DNA from: Litoribacillus peritrichatus
Lineage (GTDB): Bacteria > Pseudomonadota > Gammaproteobacteria > Pseudomonadales > Litoribrevibacteraceae
Length of the DNA stretch: 64,000 nt
Assembly: GCF_039537985.1 (NCBI RefSeq)
Contig: NZ_BAABBN010000012.1
Coordinates: forward strand, 186,001 to 250,000
Direction: 5' to 3'
A program made the position numbers and the translations under genes. How positions within the stretch are numbered: position 1 is the stretch's first letter; each line of letters opens with the position of its first letter. The notes under the pieces were generated by a model. That model was not told the DNA's origin. It saw nothing but the letters and a program-made list of their open reading frames with translations, and made no database searches. Positions 19,406 to 27,894 of this stretch are shown here, one piece after another.

Positions 19406-20038
19406 TCAGCTATTGAAATAATGATTCCATTGATTTAACAAATCCGACAACGCCTGAGCCTGATCTTTAAGCGCTTCCAGCTCTTCCTGGCTGTCTTTCT
19501 GCCCGGTAAATAGCTTCACTTCGCGCAGTTTTGGAACCAAAGGAGAGTCCGGGTGCTCCATTCGATACATTTCTAATTTCCATCGAGCACTGTGACAAGC
19601 CATTCTGTAAAAAGCCAGTTTCACCCCCAGACTTACCAACTCATGATTGTATAGATCCGAAAATAAGTCTGCATTGAGAGAAAGCAGTATGACTTCATGG
19701 CAATTTTCATCGGCCGCAATAGTCGCATTTCGCTCATTGCCGCTGATCATTGCAAACGTGCCAAAGCTCTCACCTGGTGAGATGTAATTCACCTTCTCTT
19801 CGGGATTAACGGTTTCCCCGGAATAAACCTCTAACTGGCCTTTCAATAAAAAGTATATAGAAGAATCTATATCCCCTTTATAAATAACCACCTCTCCCGG
19901 CGATGCTCTATAAACCCGAGCCAAGGACATCAGTATCTGAAACTGATCATCACCCAACTTCTTTACATCATTAAAAAAAGAAACACCCAATAATAAACGC
20001 TGAAGCTGATCTGCTTCCATGTCGACTTCGATCAACAT
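19406..20038 (-). CDS. Cyclic nucleotide-binding domain protein (no DNA-binding domain)
   Basis: 210 residues. A cNMP-binding beta-roll occupies about 25-130, with glycine turns such as VIYKGDIDSSIYFLLKGQLEVYSG and a phosphate-cassette-like SPGESFGTFAMISGNERNATI. The remaining C-terminus is helical with no helix-turn-helix, so this is not a Crp-type transcription factor; it probably acts as a sensor or protein partner. The conserved cassette Arg appears in GNERNAT but the typical RxA order is altered, so nucleotide binding is uncertain. Confidence 0.8.
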   Translation of the reverse strand: MLIEVDMEADQLQRLLLGVSFFNDVKKLGDDQFQILMSLARVYRASPGEVVIYKGDIDSSIYFLLKGQLEVYSGETVNPEEKVNYISPGESFGTFAMISGNERNATIAADENCHEVILLSLNADLFSDLYNHELVSLGVKLAFYRMACHSARWKLEMYRMEHPDSPLVPKLREVKLFTGQKDSQEELEALKDQAQALSDLLNQWNHYFNS

Positions 20039-20084
20039 TCGAGACTCCTACCTAATAAGTACGAAATATCCTTGCCATAATCAT

Positions 20085-20100
20085 AACTTAATATTAAGTT
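20085..20100. promoter_or_regulatory. Perfect 16-bp palindrome between divergent genes
   Basis: AACTTAATATTAAGTT is a perfect AT-rich palindrome 46 nt upstream of the cNMP-protein start and 78 nt upstream of the 72-residue gene. It could be a dimer operator or overlapping -10 elements. AT-rich palindromes also arise by chance. Confidence 0.35.
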
Positions 20101-20102
20101 TT

Positions 20103-20128
20103 AAGGAGTAAAGATGTTAGTCTTTTAG
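20103..20128 (+). other. Four-codon micro-ORF with a strong Shine-Dalgarno
   Basis: AAGGAG (20103-20108) is followed after 5 nt by ATG TTA GTC TTT TAG (20114-20128), encoding M-L-V-F. It sits 50 nt upstream of the 72-residue gene, whose own ribosome site is weak. A leader peptide or chance are both possible. Confidence 0.3.
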
Positions 20129-20178
20129 AACCCTGATACAAAAATTAAGCTAAACTCGCGCAAAATAGGTGTTACTGG

Positions 20179-20397
20179 ATGTATTTAATCAAGACTTTTG
20201 ATTTAGAAGTTTCCTGCAAGGACCTCGAAGAGCTTAAAGTAAAACTGGCCGACATGAATGGCCAGTCGGTAAGTATCCAATATCCTGCTTCTCAAGGTGA
20301 AATTGATAATTTATTTGTCCATATCATGGAAGACGGTACTGTCGTTGAAACATACAACCGACAAAAGACCGTTGATTTAAACAACCTCCATCTGTAA
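20179..20397 (+). CDS. Small hypothetical protein, 72 residues
   Basis: A short acidic soluble protein: MYLIKTFDLEVSCKDLEEL and a central NGQSVSIQYP, ending in a predicted beta/alpha pattern. No signal peptide, membrane helix or motif. Codon use looks like its neighbours. The ribosome site is weak (a GG two nt before ATG), which lowers confidence that this start is right. Confidence 0.6.
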   Translation: MYLIKTFDLEVSCKDLEELKVKLADMNGQSVSIQYPASQGEIDNLFVHIMEDGTVVETYNRQKTVDLNNLHL

Positions 20398-20456
20398 AAG
20401 CGTGGCCAAGCCGTTAACTTTATTTAACTGCTTGGGCCTACTTTTGGTATAGCTCT

Positions 20457-21347
20457 ATGTTCCTGGGAATAGACGCTGCAGATTCAAGCACTCATATTTG
20501 TATGATAAATCAGGCAAAAGAGATCGTATTTGAAGATCACTTAGCTACCTGCAATTTTTATACGAATACTCTCGAAGAAATCACGCCTTTCCTGAAGAAC
20601 ATAATCAAACAACATCCTTCAGTGCAATCCATAGTGATTGGCATCGCCGGCTGGATGAACACAAAAGAACAGTTCGACTTTACTGAAAGTCTATCTGCAT
20701 ACTTCCCAAAAAAACGCATTGAAACAACATCCGCCGCATTTTTAGGTCTTTTAAAATTTCAGATGAAAGGCCCCTGCATTACGCTAATCTCTGATTTAAA
20801 TGCATCGGCACTTGGCTACCGGACAGACGGGAACCTGTTTACGATCGAGCCTTCTCCTGAGGCCCCTGAAATAACAGGCTCAGGGCACGGAATCTCTGCG
20901 CAAGCCATTAAAGAGTCACTGGAGCAGCTGTCCGCTGGAAACATAACCTCCCTTTACAAAGCAGCTCATAAACACTTTGGTACAGAGAGTTTGAGCCAGT
21001 TAACTGAAAAACAGGGAAACGCCCAGGATATGTATTCATTTACAAAAGTAGTAAATCAGTTGGCTCTGGCAGGTGACGCCTGTGCTCTTTCTTGCATCCG
21101 TAATGCAGCTAACGCGCTACTTAAATTCGTTGATATCGCTATAAAAAATAATAACCTCCCTTCATCCGGCTTCAACGTTGGCTTTCATGGCCGGTGCTTA
21201 AACAAAAGCTCTGCTTTAGCTATATTACTGGAAGAAGAACTCACACGGCTCTATGATGCAAACCTGCATGAGTCCAAGCAGTCTGCAAGCCAATCTGCGG
21301 CTCTAAGAGCATTGCAATATTTGACACCAACGGAACCCCACGACTGA
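20457..21347 (+). CDS. BadF/BadG-type ATPase, N-acetylglucosamine-kinase-like
   Basis: 296 residues in the BadF/BadG/BcrA/BcrD ATPase family (actin/hexokinase fold), which includes GlcNAc kinases. The phosphate-1 segment is MFLGIDAADSSTHICM, where the usual GxDGGxT is changed to GIDAADSST. The central segment LISDLNASALGYR and the adenosine loop ITGSGHGISAQAI are also variant. It is therefore a kinase-like protein, perhaps amino-sugar specific, with altered motifs. The stop is 4 nt before the LmbE-family gene, suggesting the two act on the same sugar-like substrate. Confidence 0.75.
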   Translation: MFLGIDAADSSTHICMINQAKEIVFEDHLATCNFYTNTLEEITPFLKNIIKQHPSVQSIVIGIAGWMNTKEQFDFTESLSAYFPKKRIETTSAAFLGLLKFQMKGPCITLISDLNASALGYRTDGNLFTIEPSPEAPEITGSGHGISAQAIKESLEQLSAGNITSLYKAAHKHFGTESLSQLTEKQGNAQDMYSFTKVVNQLALAGDACALSCIRNAANALLKFVDIAIKNNNLPSSGFNVGFHGRCLNKSSALAILLEEELTRLYDANLHESKQSASQSAALRALQYLTPTEPHD

Positions 21348-21351
21348 CTTC

Positions 21352-22188
21352 ATGAAAACCACTGTCCATATACATCCACAACATACCAAAGAATCCGCAT
21401 GCCAAAAGACTAACCATCTTGCGATCGTCGCTCATCAGGACGACGCTGAAATTATCGGTTACTCAGGTATCCAGCAATGCTACTTAAAAGAGTCTGACTG
21501 GTTCAGTTCTATCACTCTAACCAACGGGAGCGGAGCCTCAAGAGGTGGGCGATATGCCAACTTATCAGATACTCAGCTGAGCGCCATTCGCCAATCAGAA
21601 CAGATTAAGGCAGCTCAAATAGGCGATTATGCCTTTTGCATCCAGTGGGATATTTCCAGTAAAGAACTGAAAGAGCAGATGGAGTTTTTTGCCTGCGAAT
21701 TAAGTCAACAACTCGCCACCTCTCGACCTGATACTATCTATACTCATTGCCCCACCGATAAACACAGCACGCATAGAGTGGTCTGTGAAGTCGTCATCAC
21801 GGCCATCAGAAAGATCATGCAATCTGACCATCACTACAAACCGACCATCTACGGTGTAGAAGTCTGGGGCAGTCTCGACTGGGTACCAAAAGAGTTTCTG
21901 GTTGAACTGGATTGTAGCCCAATGGCAAACCTTGAACAGGCTTTGATCGGCATCTACGACTCGCAAATAGATGGCAACAAAGGTTATGACAAAGCAGTCT
22001 TAGGCAGACGCATGGCCAACGCAACGTTCAATTCGAGTCATAATTCGGATTCAGCCAGATCGCTGAATTTGGCAATTGAATTAACCCCTCTGCTATCGGA
22101 TCAATCTCTGACGATATCGTCTTTTTTAGCACCCATACTGGAAGCTTTCTCGATGCAGACACTGGCGCATTTCAATAATGAAAAATAA
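21352..22188 (+). CDS. PIG-L/LmbE-family deacetylase
   Basis: 278 residues. AIVAHQDDAEI near the N-terminus corresponds to the family AHPDDE metal site (His, Asp, Asp kept; Pro changed to Gln), and TDKHSTHR later supplies the third zinc ligand. The family removes N-acetyl groups from GlcNAc-type sugars or similar amides. The upstream kinase-like gene is 4 nt away, so a phosphorylate/deacetylate pair on an amino sugar is a reasonable inference. Substrate unknown. Confidence 0.85.
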   Translation: MKTTVHIHPQHTKESACQKTNHLAIVAHQDDAEIIGYSGIQQCYLKESDWFSSITLTNGSGASRGGRYANLSDTQLSAIRQSEQIKAAQIGDYAFCIQWDISSKELKEQMEFFACELSQQLATSRPDTIYTHCPTDKHSTHRVVCEVVITAIRKIMQSDHHYKPTIYGVEVWGSLDWVPKEFLVELDCSPMANLEQALIGIYDSQIDGNKGYDKAVLGRRMANATFNSSHNSDSARSLNLAIELTPLLSDQSLTISSFLAPILEAFSMQTLAHFNNEK

Positions 22189-22193
22189 ACAAA

Positions 22194-23186
22194 TTAACGA
22201 GTCATCTTCTTAACAAAGACAACCACAAATAATGCCATGGTAAAGCTGCCAGCAAACGCCTCAATGGCGGCCATAACTTTCGATGGCCCCACTGGTGTAA
22301 AGTCGCCATAGCCTAATGTGGTAAAAGTCACCACTGAATAATACAAACAGTTGGCAAAGGCCATAAAATTATTACCAAAAGAAGAAGCAACACTGAACCC
22401 CAACATACTGCCACCAGCAGAAATTCCTAAAAAAAAGTAAGTAATTGCGCAAAATAAAATCAAGGTCATGGAAAACAGAACCACCCTCAATGGCTTTTCA
22501 CCATAGCCACAAAAAACATCAACCATTTTTGACATGAAGCGGGGAAAAGAATTTGACGGCATTTGATACCGACGCATAACCATTTCTCGATGAAAAAAAT
22601 AGCCCGCCGTTTCAAAAAGCCCCTGTTTTTCACAGTTTTTACGAACGTTACGATATATCTCCTCAGCTTCCTGACAATGGTCATTGGCCAACTGACTCTC
22701 ACCTTCTTTTTGTGCTTCTTTGGCTTTTTCTTCCTGACAAACCAAATCCCCCCAGTTAATGTTCTCCAGCCTGCAACGACCGATATCGACCCCCAGCAAG
22801 TTACAGCCCTGCAAATTCGCGCAATGTAGATTAGAAAAGCTTAAATCCGCTTTCATAAGCGAACTGCCACTGAAGTCCATGGCAAATAAATGCGCTCGAT
22901 TCAGGTTCGCACGATACAGATCTGCATCGCGAAAAGAATAGCCGACCTTGGAACCTCGTCGAACAAGATTAATATTAGAAAGATCCACTTTTTTTAACTG
23001 GAAGCCATCCATTGGCTTGCCGGTTTTTGCCCAGGCTTCCAGCTTCTCTTTAATATCGTGAGTCGATTTATCAATAACGGGGTCATGCCAATAACAAAAA
23101 GGAGAATCTTCGTTACAGGTTTCCTGGCACTGATTACCATCCCGATAAGTATAAAGACAGGAAGTTGAATGAGATGTTTCGTTCAT
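22194..23186 (-). CDS. Pentapeptide-repeat protein fused to a two-helix K+-channel domain
   Basis: 330 residues in four parts. The N-terminus has a Cys/His cluster (C10, C20, C24, C31, H34) that could bind zinc. Residues ~60-145 are A(D/N)LxxA-type pentapeptide repeats. Residues ~150-215 are helical. The C-terminus has two membrane helices (about 232-255, 302-325) around a pore with selectivity filter TTLGYGD at 289-295, as in K+ channels. The pentapeptide part is probably a cytoplasmic scaffold. It is divergent from the methyltransferase gene at 23249. Confidence 0.85.
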   Translation of the reverse strand: MNETSHSTSCLYTYRDGNQCQETCNEDSPFCYWHDPVIDKSTHDIKEKLEAWAKTGKPMDGFQLKKVDLSNINLVRRGSKVGYSFRDADLYRANLNRAHLFAMDFSGSSLMKADLSFSNLHCANLQGCNLLGVDIGRCRLENINWGDLVCQEEKAKEAQKEGESQLANDHCQEAEEIYRNVRKNCEKQGLFETAGYFFHREMVMRRYQMPSNSFPRFMSKMVDVFCGYGEKPLRVVLFSMTLILFCAITYFFLGISAGGSMLGFSVASSFGNNFMAFANCLYYSVVTFTTLGYGDFTPVGPSKVMAAIEAFAGSFTMALFVVVFVKKMTR

Positions 23187-23248
23187 AACTCGTTATAATC
23201 CGCTGCCGATTTACTGAGTATAGACAGAGAATACAGAAGGACGAGAAA

Positions 23249-23941
23249 ATGTCTGACGTCTTAAATGATCTTAAAATGCTGCTCCACAGAACCATTCCTT
23301 CAGCGAATATTATTCCCACTCGTATGCCACTGACCCCCTGGTTACAATTGTGGTTACTGGACGACAGCAACATGGACAGACCATTTAGCCCAGAAGAAAT
23401 ACGCGTTATCTGGGAGGCACCACCTTACTGGTGTTTCTGCTGGGCAAGCGGACAAATCATGGCCCAGTATATAGAGCAAAATCCGGACTCAGTAAAAGAC
23501 AAAGTTGTCGTGGATTTTGGCGCTGGTTCCGGAATCGCAGCCGTCGCCGCAGCCAAGTTTGGCGCCAAACGGGTCATTGCCTGCGACATAGATAAAGATG
23601 CGATTGTAAGCTGCAAAGCAAACGCTGCACTTAATAATGTAGAAATTGAATTCAGCGAGGATTTCTTTCAGTTAATCTCAGAACTCAACGAACCAATAGA
23701 CACCATCCTGGCAGCCGATGTTCTGTACGACAGAGACAACATTCCCCTGCTCTCTCTTCTCCGGAAAGAATGCAAGAGCATCCTGATGGCCGACTCCAGA
23801 GTCAAAAACCTGAATGTAGAAGGTTATCAACAATTCTCAGAAGGTAACGCTGAAACACTGCCACCATTAGAACGGTTTGATGAATTCAAACACGTCATCA
23901 TTTATCGTGCAGCTGGCGACACAGAGATCAATCAGCCTTAA
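23249..23941 (+). CDS. Class I SAM-dependent protein methyltransferase (ETFB lysine methyltransferase-like)
   Basis: 230 residues. VVVDFGAGSGIAAVAAAKFGA is the SAM-binding glycine loop, ACDIDKDA the acidic loop and ILAADVLYD the motif that in METTL20/PrmA-like enzymes follows the active site. The N-terminal RPFSPEEIRVIWEAPPYWCFCWASGQ resembles the PPxWxFxWxxG lead-in of electron-transfer-flavoprotein-beta lysine methyltransferases. Substrate assignment is an inference. Start at 23249 has GGACGAG upstream. Its last 14 nt overlap the convergent DUF1415 gene. Confidence 0.82.
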   Translation: MSDVLNDLKMLLHRTIPSANIIPTRMPLTPWLQLWLLDDSNMDRPFSPEEIRVIWEAPPYWCFCWASGQIMAQYIEQNPDSVKDKVVVDFGAGSGIAAVAAAKFGAKRVIACDIDKDAIVSCKANAALNNVEIEFSEDFFQLISELNEPIDTILAADVLYDRDNIPLLSLLRKECKSILMADSRVKNLNVEGYQQFSEGNAETLPPLERFDEFKHVIIYRAAGDTEINQP

Positions 23942-24527
23942 CGTTGGCAGATTCCATGCACCCTTTTAATATTAAGGCTAACCTATCATTTCCCATTTCA
24001 CGGGCCACCCGAATATTTCTCGCCGGTATTTCTTCCGGATCGGAAATATTCGCCAACACCTTTTCCATCGTTTCCTCTCGAATAATATGAAAAGTGGGGT
24101 ACGGCGATCGGTTGGTGTAATTGGAAGGATCACCCTGACTCTCACCCTCAAAGCAATAATCGGGATGGAAGTTCGCTAATTGATAAATACCTTCATAGCC
24201 ATTATCAATCATTAACTGTTCTGCAAACCCTAAAAAATCAAGAAATTGCTCAAACTCACCAAGGAGTTTCGGAAAAACCACGAGCGTAGTTTCAATCTCA
24301 GAGTGTTCATCCAGCAACCTGCACTCTTTTAAGATTTCTTCTAACGCATCAAAAAATACATCTCGGCCACTGCCTTCATAGCCAAATATGGCGTATCGAA
24401 TACTGTCTCTGACCACCTCTTTTTTAGCAAAGGGACAAAAATTAAATCCGACAATCACCTTCTCTACCCACGCTCGAGTTTGCAACTCGTAAGCCTTCAA
24501 AGACTCAGGCATGAAATACTCACCCAT
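23928..24527 (-). CDS. DUF1415 family protein
   Basis: 199 residues, cytoplasmic. WVEKVIVGFNFCPFAKKEVVRDSIRYA near the N-terminus and PNPLD-like and FHPDYCFEG segments are characteristic of DUF1415, a widespread family without known function; the FCPFA cysteine is well placed for a redox or metal role but this is untested. The first ATG is at 24527; ATG at 24512 (MPESL) is an alternative. It overlaps the methyltransferase gene at the 3' end. Confidence 0.88.
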   Translation of the reverse strand: MGEYFMPESLKAYELQTRAWVEKVIVGFNFCPFAKKEVVRDSIRYAIFGYEGSGRDVFFDALEEILKECRLLDEHSEIETTLVVFPKLLGEFEQFLDFLGFAEQLMIDNGYEGIYQLANFHPDYCFEGESQGDPSNYTNRSPYPTFHIIREETMEKVLANISDPEEIPARNIRVAREMGNDRLALILKGCMESANVKAD

Positions 24528-24674
24528 TTGTTTGAATCAAATTGCAGAGCATTGTAATGGAATTAAATTATCGAATAAAACAACAAAGGAAACTTCAGAT
24601 TAGTTGACTTGTCTGACAATCTAGATACGATGCACACTCAAGTTCAGTAAAGCACAAGCAGGATAAAGTTAATT

Positions 24675-25562
24675 ATGAAAAACATTTGGGCCGTAATGGC
24701 CATTCTTTTTGCATTTACTTTCACTGTCGCAGAAGCAGAAGCAAAAAAATTCGGCGGTGGTAAATCTTTCGGTAAATCCTTCAAAACTGCTCCCGCTAAC
24801 AAGCCAATTGCTGACAATAAAAATAACGCAAATCAACCGGCAAATGCTCAAAACCTAAAATCTAACTCGAAGAAAGGCCTAATGGGTGGTCTTCTTGGCG
24901 GCCTACTTGCGGGCGGTTTAATTGGAGCCCTACTGGGGGGCGCCTTCGAAGGTATCCAGTTCATGGACATCCTCATCATCGGGCTTATCGCATTCGTTGC
25001 CTACAAGCTGTTTAAAGGCATGTCACAAGCGAAAGCGTCTTCTCTGGCACAACCAAGACCAGCGTATGCTGACTCAGGTTCACAGCAGTTCCGTACCAAT
25101 GAAACACCAGCCGATGCTTCAGGACCTGCTTCGTTTGGTGGTGCCCAAGGCCGAGCAGAGAACCAGGAAACAGGTGAAGAAGTGCCTTTAGATTTACCTC
25201 CTGGTTTTGACGTTAACGGATTTCTTGCCGGTTCATGCGATCATTATCGTACCCTTCAAGAAGCCTGGAACAAAGCCGACTTCGACATCATCGCTGAATA
25301 CACAAGTCCATCTCTGGGCGAAGAACTAATCGCAGAAAGAAAAACACTGGAAGGTGAACAAAACACCGAGGTTATGTTCTTGGATGCAGATTTGGTTCGT
25401 GCCCACCAAGTGTTTGGAACAGCACAAGTCAGTATCAAGTTCAGCGGACGCTACAAAGACAATATTGAAGGCATTGAAGAAGACATCACAGACATCTGGC
25501 ATTTAGAACGAGACCTAAAAGAGCCAAACGCACCATGGTTCATCATCGGCATCGAAAACTAA
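24675..25562 (+). CDS. Tim44-like domain membrane protein
   Basis: 295 residues. Signal-peptide-like N-terminus (WAVMAILFAFTFTVAEAEA), a Lys/Gly/Asn-rich stretch, a Gly-rich hydrophobic pair of helices (about 78-116), then a Pro/Ala linker and a C-terminal Tim44-like/MlaC-type domain (about 185-295) ending SIKFSGRYKDNIEG...DIWHLERD. Bacterial Tim44-like proteins are of uncertain function; the domain binds hydrophobic ligands or membranes. It is followed by a strong bidirectional terminator. Confidence 0.88.
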   Translation: MKNIWAVMAILFAFTFTVAEAEAKKFGGGKSFGKSFKTAPANKPIADNKNNANQPANAQNLKSNSKKGLMGGLLGGLLAGGLIGALLGGAFEGIQFMDILIIGLIAFVAYKLFKGMSQAKASSLAQPRPAYADSGSQQFRTNETPADASGPASFGGAQGRAENQETGEEVPLDLPPGFDVNGFLAGSCDHYRTLQEAWNKADFDIIAEYTSPSLGEELIAERKTLEGEQNTEVMFLDADLVRAHQVFGTAQVSIKFSGRYKDNIEGIEEDITDIWHLERDLKEPNAPWFIIGIEN

Positions 25563-25590
25563 GCCTTCGATACTTTAGGCTTCAATACTG

Positions 25591-25618
25591 AAAAGGGCTG
25601 CAAATGCAGCCCTTTTTT
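25591..25618. terminator. Bidirectional terminator
   Basis: AAAAGGGCTGC and GCAGCCCTTTTTT form a stem with the 4-nt loop AAAT. It lies 28 nt after the Tim44-like stop and 20 nt before the convergent LysE-family stop. T-tracts exist on both strands. Confidence 0.9.
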
Positions 25619-25637
25619 AATTTCTGACGATCAGCAA

Positions 25638-26273
25638 TCAACCCACCGCCAACCACAAGCCAACCCCCATCATTAACGTACCTGCTATCCGGTTAATGAT
25701 CCGTACATTATTCGCATTTTGAAGCAGATGACTTACTGTTTTTCCGCCTGCGGCATAAAGCAGCAAACACAGAAACTCCAATATCAAGATCACTCCAATT
25801 AATACCGCTAGCTGAGGCGCCATTGCCTTAGATACGTCCAAAAAAGGAGGCAATAACGCAACAAAAAATGCCCACCCCTTTGGATTAGCAATTGCGGTTA
25901 CAAAGCCTTGCAGAGCAAGTGCATAAGGCGATACATCGAAGCTATGCGACCCATCCTGCTGCAACGCCATTTTTCCTTTCGATTGCCATAACTGAAGGCC
26001 TAGGTAGCCTAAATACCCACCTCCCAGGTATTTAAAAACGTTAAACACCTGAGGGTATTGAAGCATTATGGTTGCCACACCCACCACCGATAATGTGGCG
26101 ACTAAGCCCACCCCTAAAAGCTCACCAGCCATCATCCAAAACGTTCGTTTTAAGCCAATGGTCATTCCCATTGTCAGCGCCAAAGTCATGCACATGCCCG
26201 GAGTCAAAGACACGATAAAAAATGTTGGGATAAAAACGGCCAAGACCGTCAGGCTGATGATACCCAGTTCCAT
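25638..26273 (-). CDS. LysE/RhtB-family amino-acid exporter
   Basis: 211 residues with six hydrophobic segments. FFIVSLTPGMCMTLALTMGMTIGLKRTFWMMAGELLGVG is the RhtB signature (TPGPxxxxxxxxGxxxG), though Pro-Gly-Met replaces Pro-Gly-Pro. GFVTAIANPKGWAFFVALLPPFL is the second conserved region. It exports amino acids or homoserine-like compounds. It starts 12 nt after the small lipoprotein gene and may be cotranscribed. Confidence 0.9.
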   Translation of the reverse strand: MELGIISLTVLAVFIPTFFIVSLTPGMCMTLALTMGMTIGLKRTFWMMAGELLGVGLVATLSVVGVATIMLQYPQVFNVFKYLGGGYLGYLGLQLWQSKGKMALQQDGSHSFDVSPYALALQGFVTAIANPKGWAFFVALLPPFLDVSKAMAPQLAVLIGVILILEFLCLLLYAAGGKTVSHLLQNANNVRIINRIAGTLMMGVGLWLAVG

Positions 26274-26285
26274 AAGGCCTCTTTC

Positions 26286-26624
26286 TTATTCTTTATGCTG
26301 AGTCGTGTTAAATGTATAAGATGCAACTGAGCCATCTTTATTGAAACGTATAACAATGTCTTTGGTTTGGGTTGCGCTGAACACACTGTATTCATACAAG
26401 CCGTATGTCCATGTGGTCTGACCACTTTCAGACCCGACTCGCCAAGGCGAACCAAAGATGTTTTTGACCTCTTGCTGAGACGTTTTGCCTATCTCAATTT
26501 GCGAGACCCGATCTTCTGAAAAATCCTTGCCTACTGTGGCACAACCGCCAACAAGGAGACTCAAAAAAATACTGACAACCAATACTCTGATTTTTCTAAC
26601 TTTTAGCACGTGATCTAACCTCAT
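26286..26624 (-). CDS. SmpA/OmlA-like small lipoprotein
   Basis: 112 residues. Signal peptide with lipobox LVGGC at about residue 28, followed by Ala-Thr, an outer-membrane-compatible +2. The mature domain has IEIGKTSQQEVKNIFGSPW and TTWTYGLYEYS, the two-helix plus three-strand pattern of the SmpA/OmlA (BamE) fold. It is not BamE itself: the context is different and BamE partners are absent. Candidate periplasm-facing lipoprotein of unknown role. Confidence 0.85.
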   Translation of the reverse strand: MRLDHVLKVRKIRVLVVSIFLSLLVGGCATVGKDFSEDRVSQIEIGKTSQQEVKNIFGSPWRVGSESGQTTWTYGLYEYSVFSATQTKDIVIRFNKDGSVASYTFNTTQHKE

Positions 26625-26714
26625 TTTTTCTCTCTCATTCTATCTAAAGAGTCATAGACAAGCTTGAGTAAATCAGGTTCCTTCAAACGGAACAAGAAAA
26701 AATAACGCAACAAG

Positions 26715-27791
26715 TCAGCTTTTCGTGTACAAGTTCAATGCTAATGTCATATGGGAAATCACATCCTCCCTAATCACTTCCGGCGCAATAACCTGACAAG
26801 CCTGACCCATAGACACCAACCAACTTCTTAACTGCACCGTTCGCCTTACAGAAGCTTCAAGAAGATATGTACCATTCGCTTGCTCTATAACCATCTGGTC
26901 TTCACTGACAGGGGACTCCGTTAGATCTTCTATGAGCCGAAATTGACCTTGCTTTATCTGCAACTTTAGCCGGTAGGTTTGTTTATCTCTGGATTCAATA
27001 AAGACATCCATATTTCCTTGCTCTAGATAGCGTTTCAATTCAAACCCATCCGGGACTTCAGCCGTTCTATTCTCAATCCAAATCGTTTTTATTTTGTGAA
27101 TCAAAAAATTACGTGTTTCATCAACACTCGTCACTTCACCTGCCTTCATGCCCACCAAGTAAAGTTTTGGCAGCAATATTGCGACACCCAAAGGATGAAC
27201 GCGATATAACTTATCCCGGTATTCAAAGGAAACTTGTTTTTGTTGAGCGATCGCCCTGTAAATCGTATCCAGATGATCCAATTCATAGTCGGCTGCTTTC
27301 AGCGTTTGCCCTCTCTGATAAAACTCAATGGCATCTTTCAGCCGCCCATAGTTTTTGGAGGTCAGCACTTTCGTCGAGTGAGCCAGTTTATGCTCTGCTG
27401 CTAAGAACAGGCGCTGAAGTTCCTGATGGGTATTTCTTGGCAGTAAATCTGACAAATGCTTTTGAGTCATAGCGAAAGCAATAGCCATGTTCTGAGGCAT
27501 CTTTTCAAAGTCGTAGCTCAAGCCATTATATGGGTCAACTCGCCACAACCGACTTCTTCCGTCCCCCTGCACTTCATCCAAACCAAAGTTATTGTCTGGC
27601 TCTCCGTCTTCCTCGCGACCTAACAGAAAGTTTAAATCTCGTTGAACAGACCGATATCGGGTTCGTGCTTTCGCCTGCTCATCCAAATAACCTTCATTGG
27701 TTAAGAAAGAGACTATTTGATCCGTTGATACATGCTCTTTTGCCTGTCGTAAATACTCAAGAATCGCCAACCGTCTTAAAAAACTTTCCAT
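26715..27791 (-). CDS. WYL-domain transcriptional regulator
   Basis: About 358 residues from the ATG at 27791 (the frame extends to a GTG at 27800). N-terminal winged helix (FLRRLAILEYLRQAKEHVSTDQIVSFL), middle WYL domain (about 165-245, YRAIAQQKQVSFEYRDKLYRVHPLGVAILLPKLYLVGM), C-terminal WCX-like part. WYL proteins bind ligands such as nucleotides or oligonucleotides and usually repress. A perfect 17-bp palindrome lies 25 nt upstream and is a good operator candidate. A 49-codon gene is divergently transcribed on the other side of it. Confidence 0.88.
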   Translation of the reverse strand: MESFLRRLAILEYLRQAKEHVSTDQIVSFLTNEGYLDEQAKARTRYRSVQRDLNFLLGREEDGEPDNNFGLDEVQGDGRSRLWRVDPYNGLSYDFEKMPQNMAIAFAMTQKHLSDLLPRNTHQELQRLFLAAEHKLAHSTKVLTSKNYGRLKDAIEFYQRGQTLKAADYELDHLDTIYRAIAQQKQVSFEYRDKLYRVHPLGVAILLPKLYLVGMKAGEVTSVDETRNFLIHKIKTIWIENRTAEVPDGFELKRYLEQGNMDVFIESRDKQTYRLKLQIKQGQFRLIEDLTESPVSEDQMVIEQANGTYLLEASVRRTVQLRSWLVSMGQACQVIAPEVIREDVISHMTLALNLYTKS

Positions 27792-27815
27792 AAAAGTCAC
27801 ATCCGCCCATCTTTG

Positions 27816-27832
27816 GCGACATAATATGTCGC
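27816..27832. promoter_or_regulatory. 17-bp palindromic operator candidate for the WYL regulator
   Basis: GCGACATAATATGTCGC has two perfect 8-bp arms around one central base. It lies 25 nt upstream of the WYL start and 62 nt upstream of the divergent small gene, where a repressor of either gene would bind. Autoregulation is inferred. Confidence 0.65.
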
Positions 27833-27894
27833 TTCAATACATAAACTGAATCCTATCAGCTAAATCAACTTAAATCTAAAAAAGGAATACAGCC

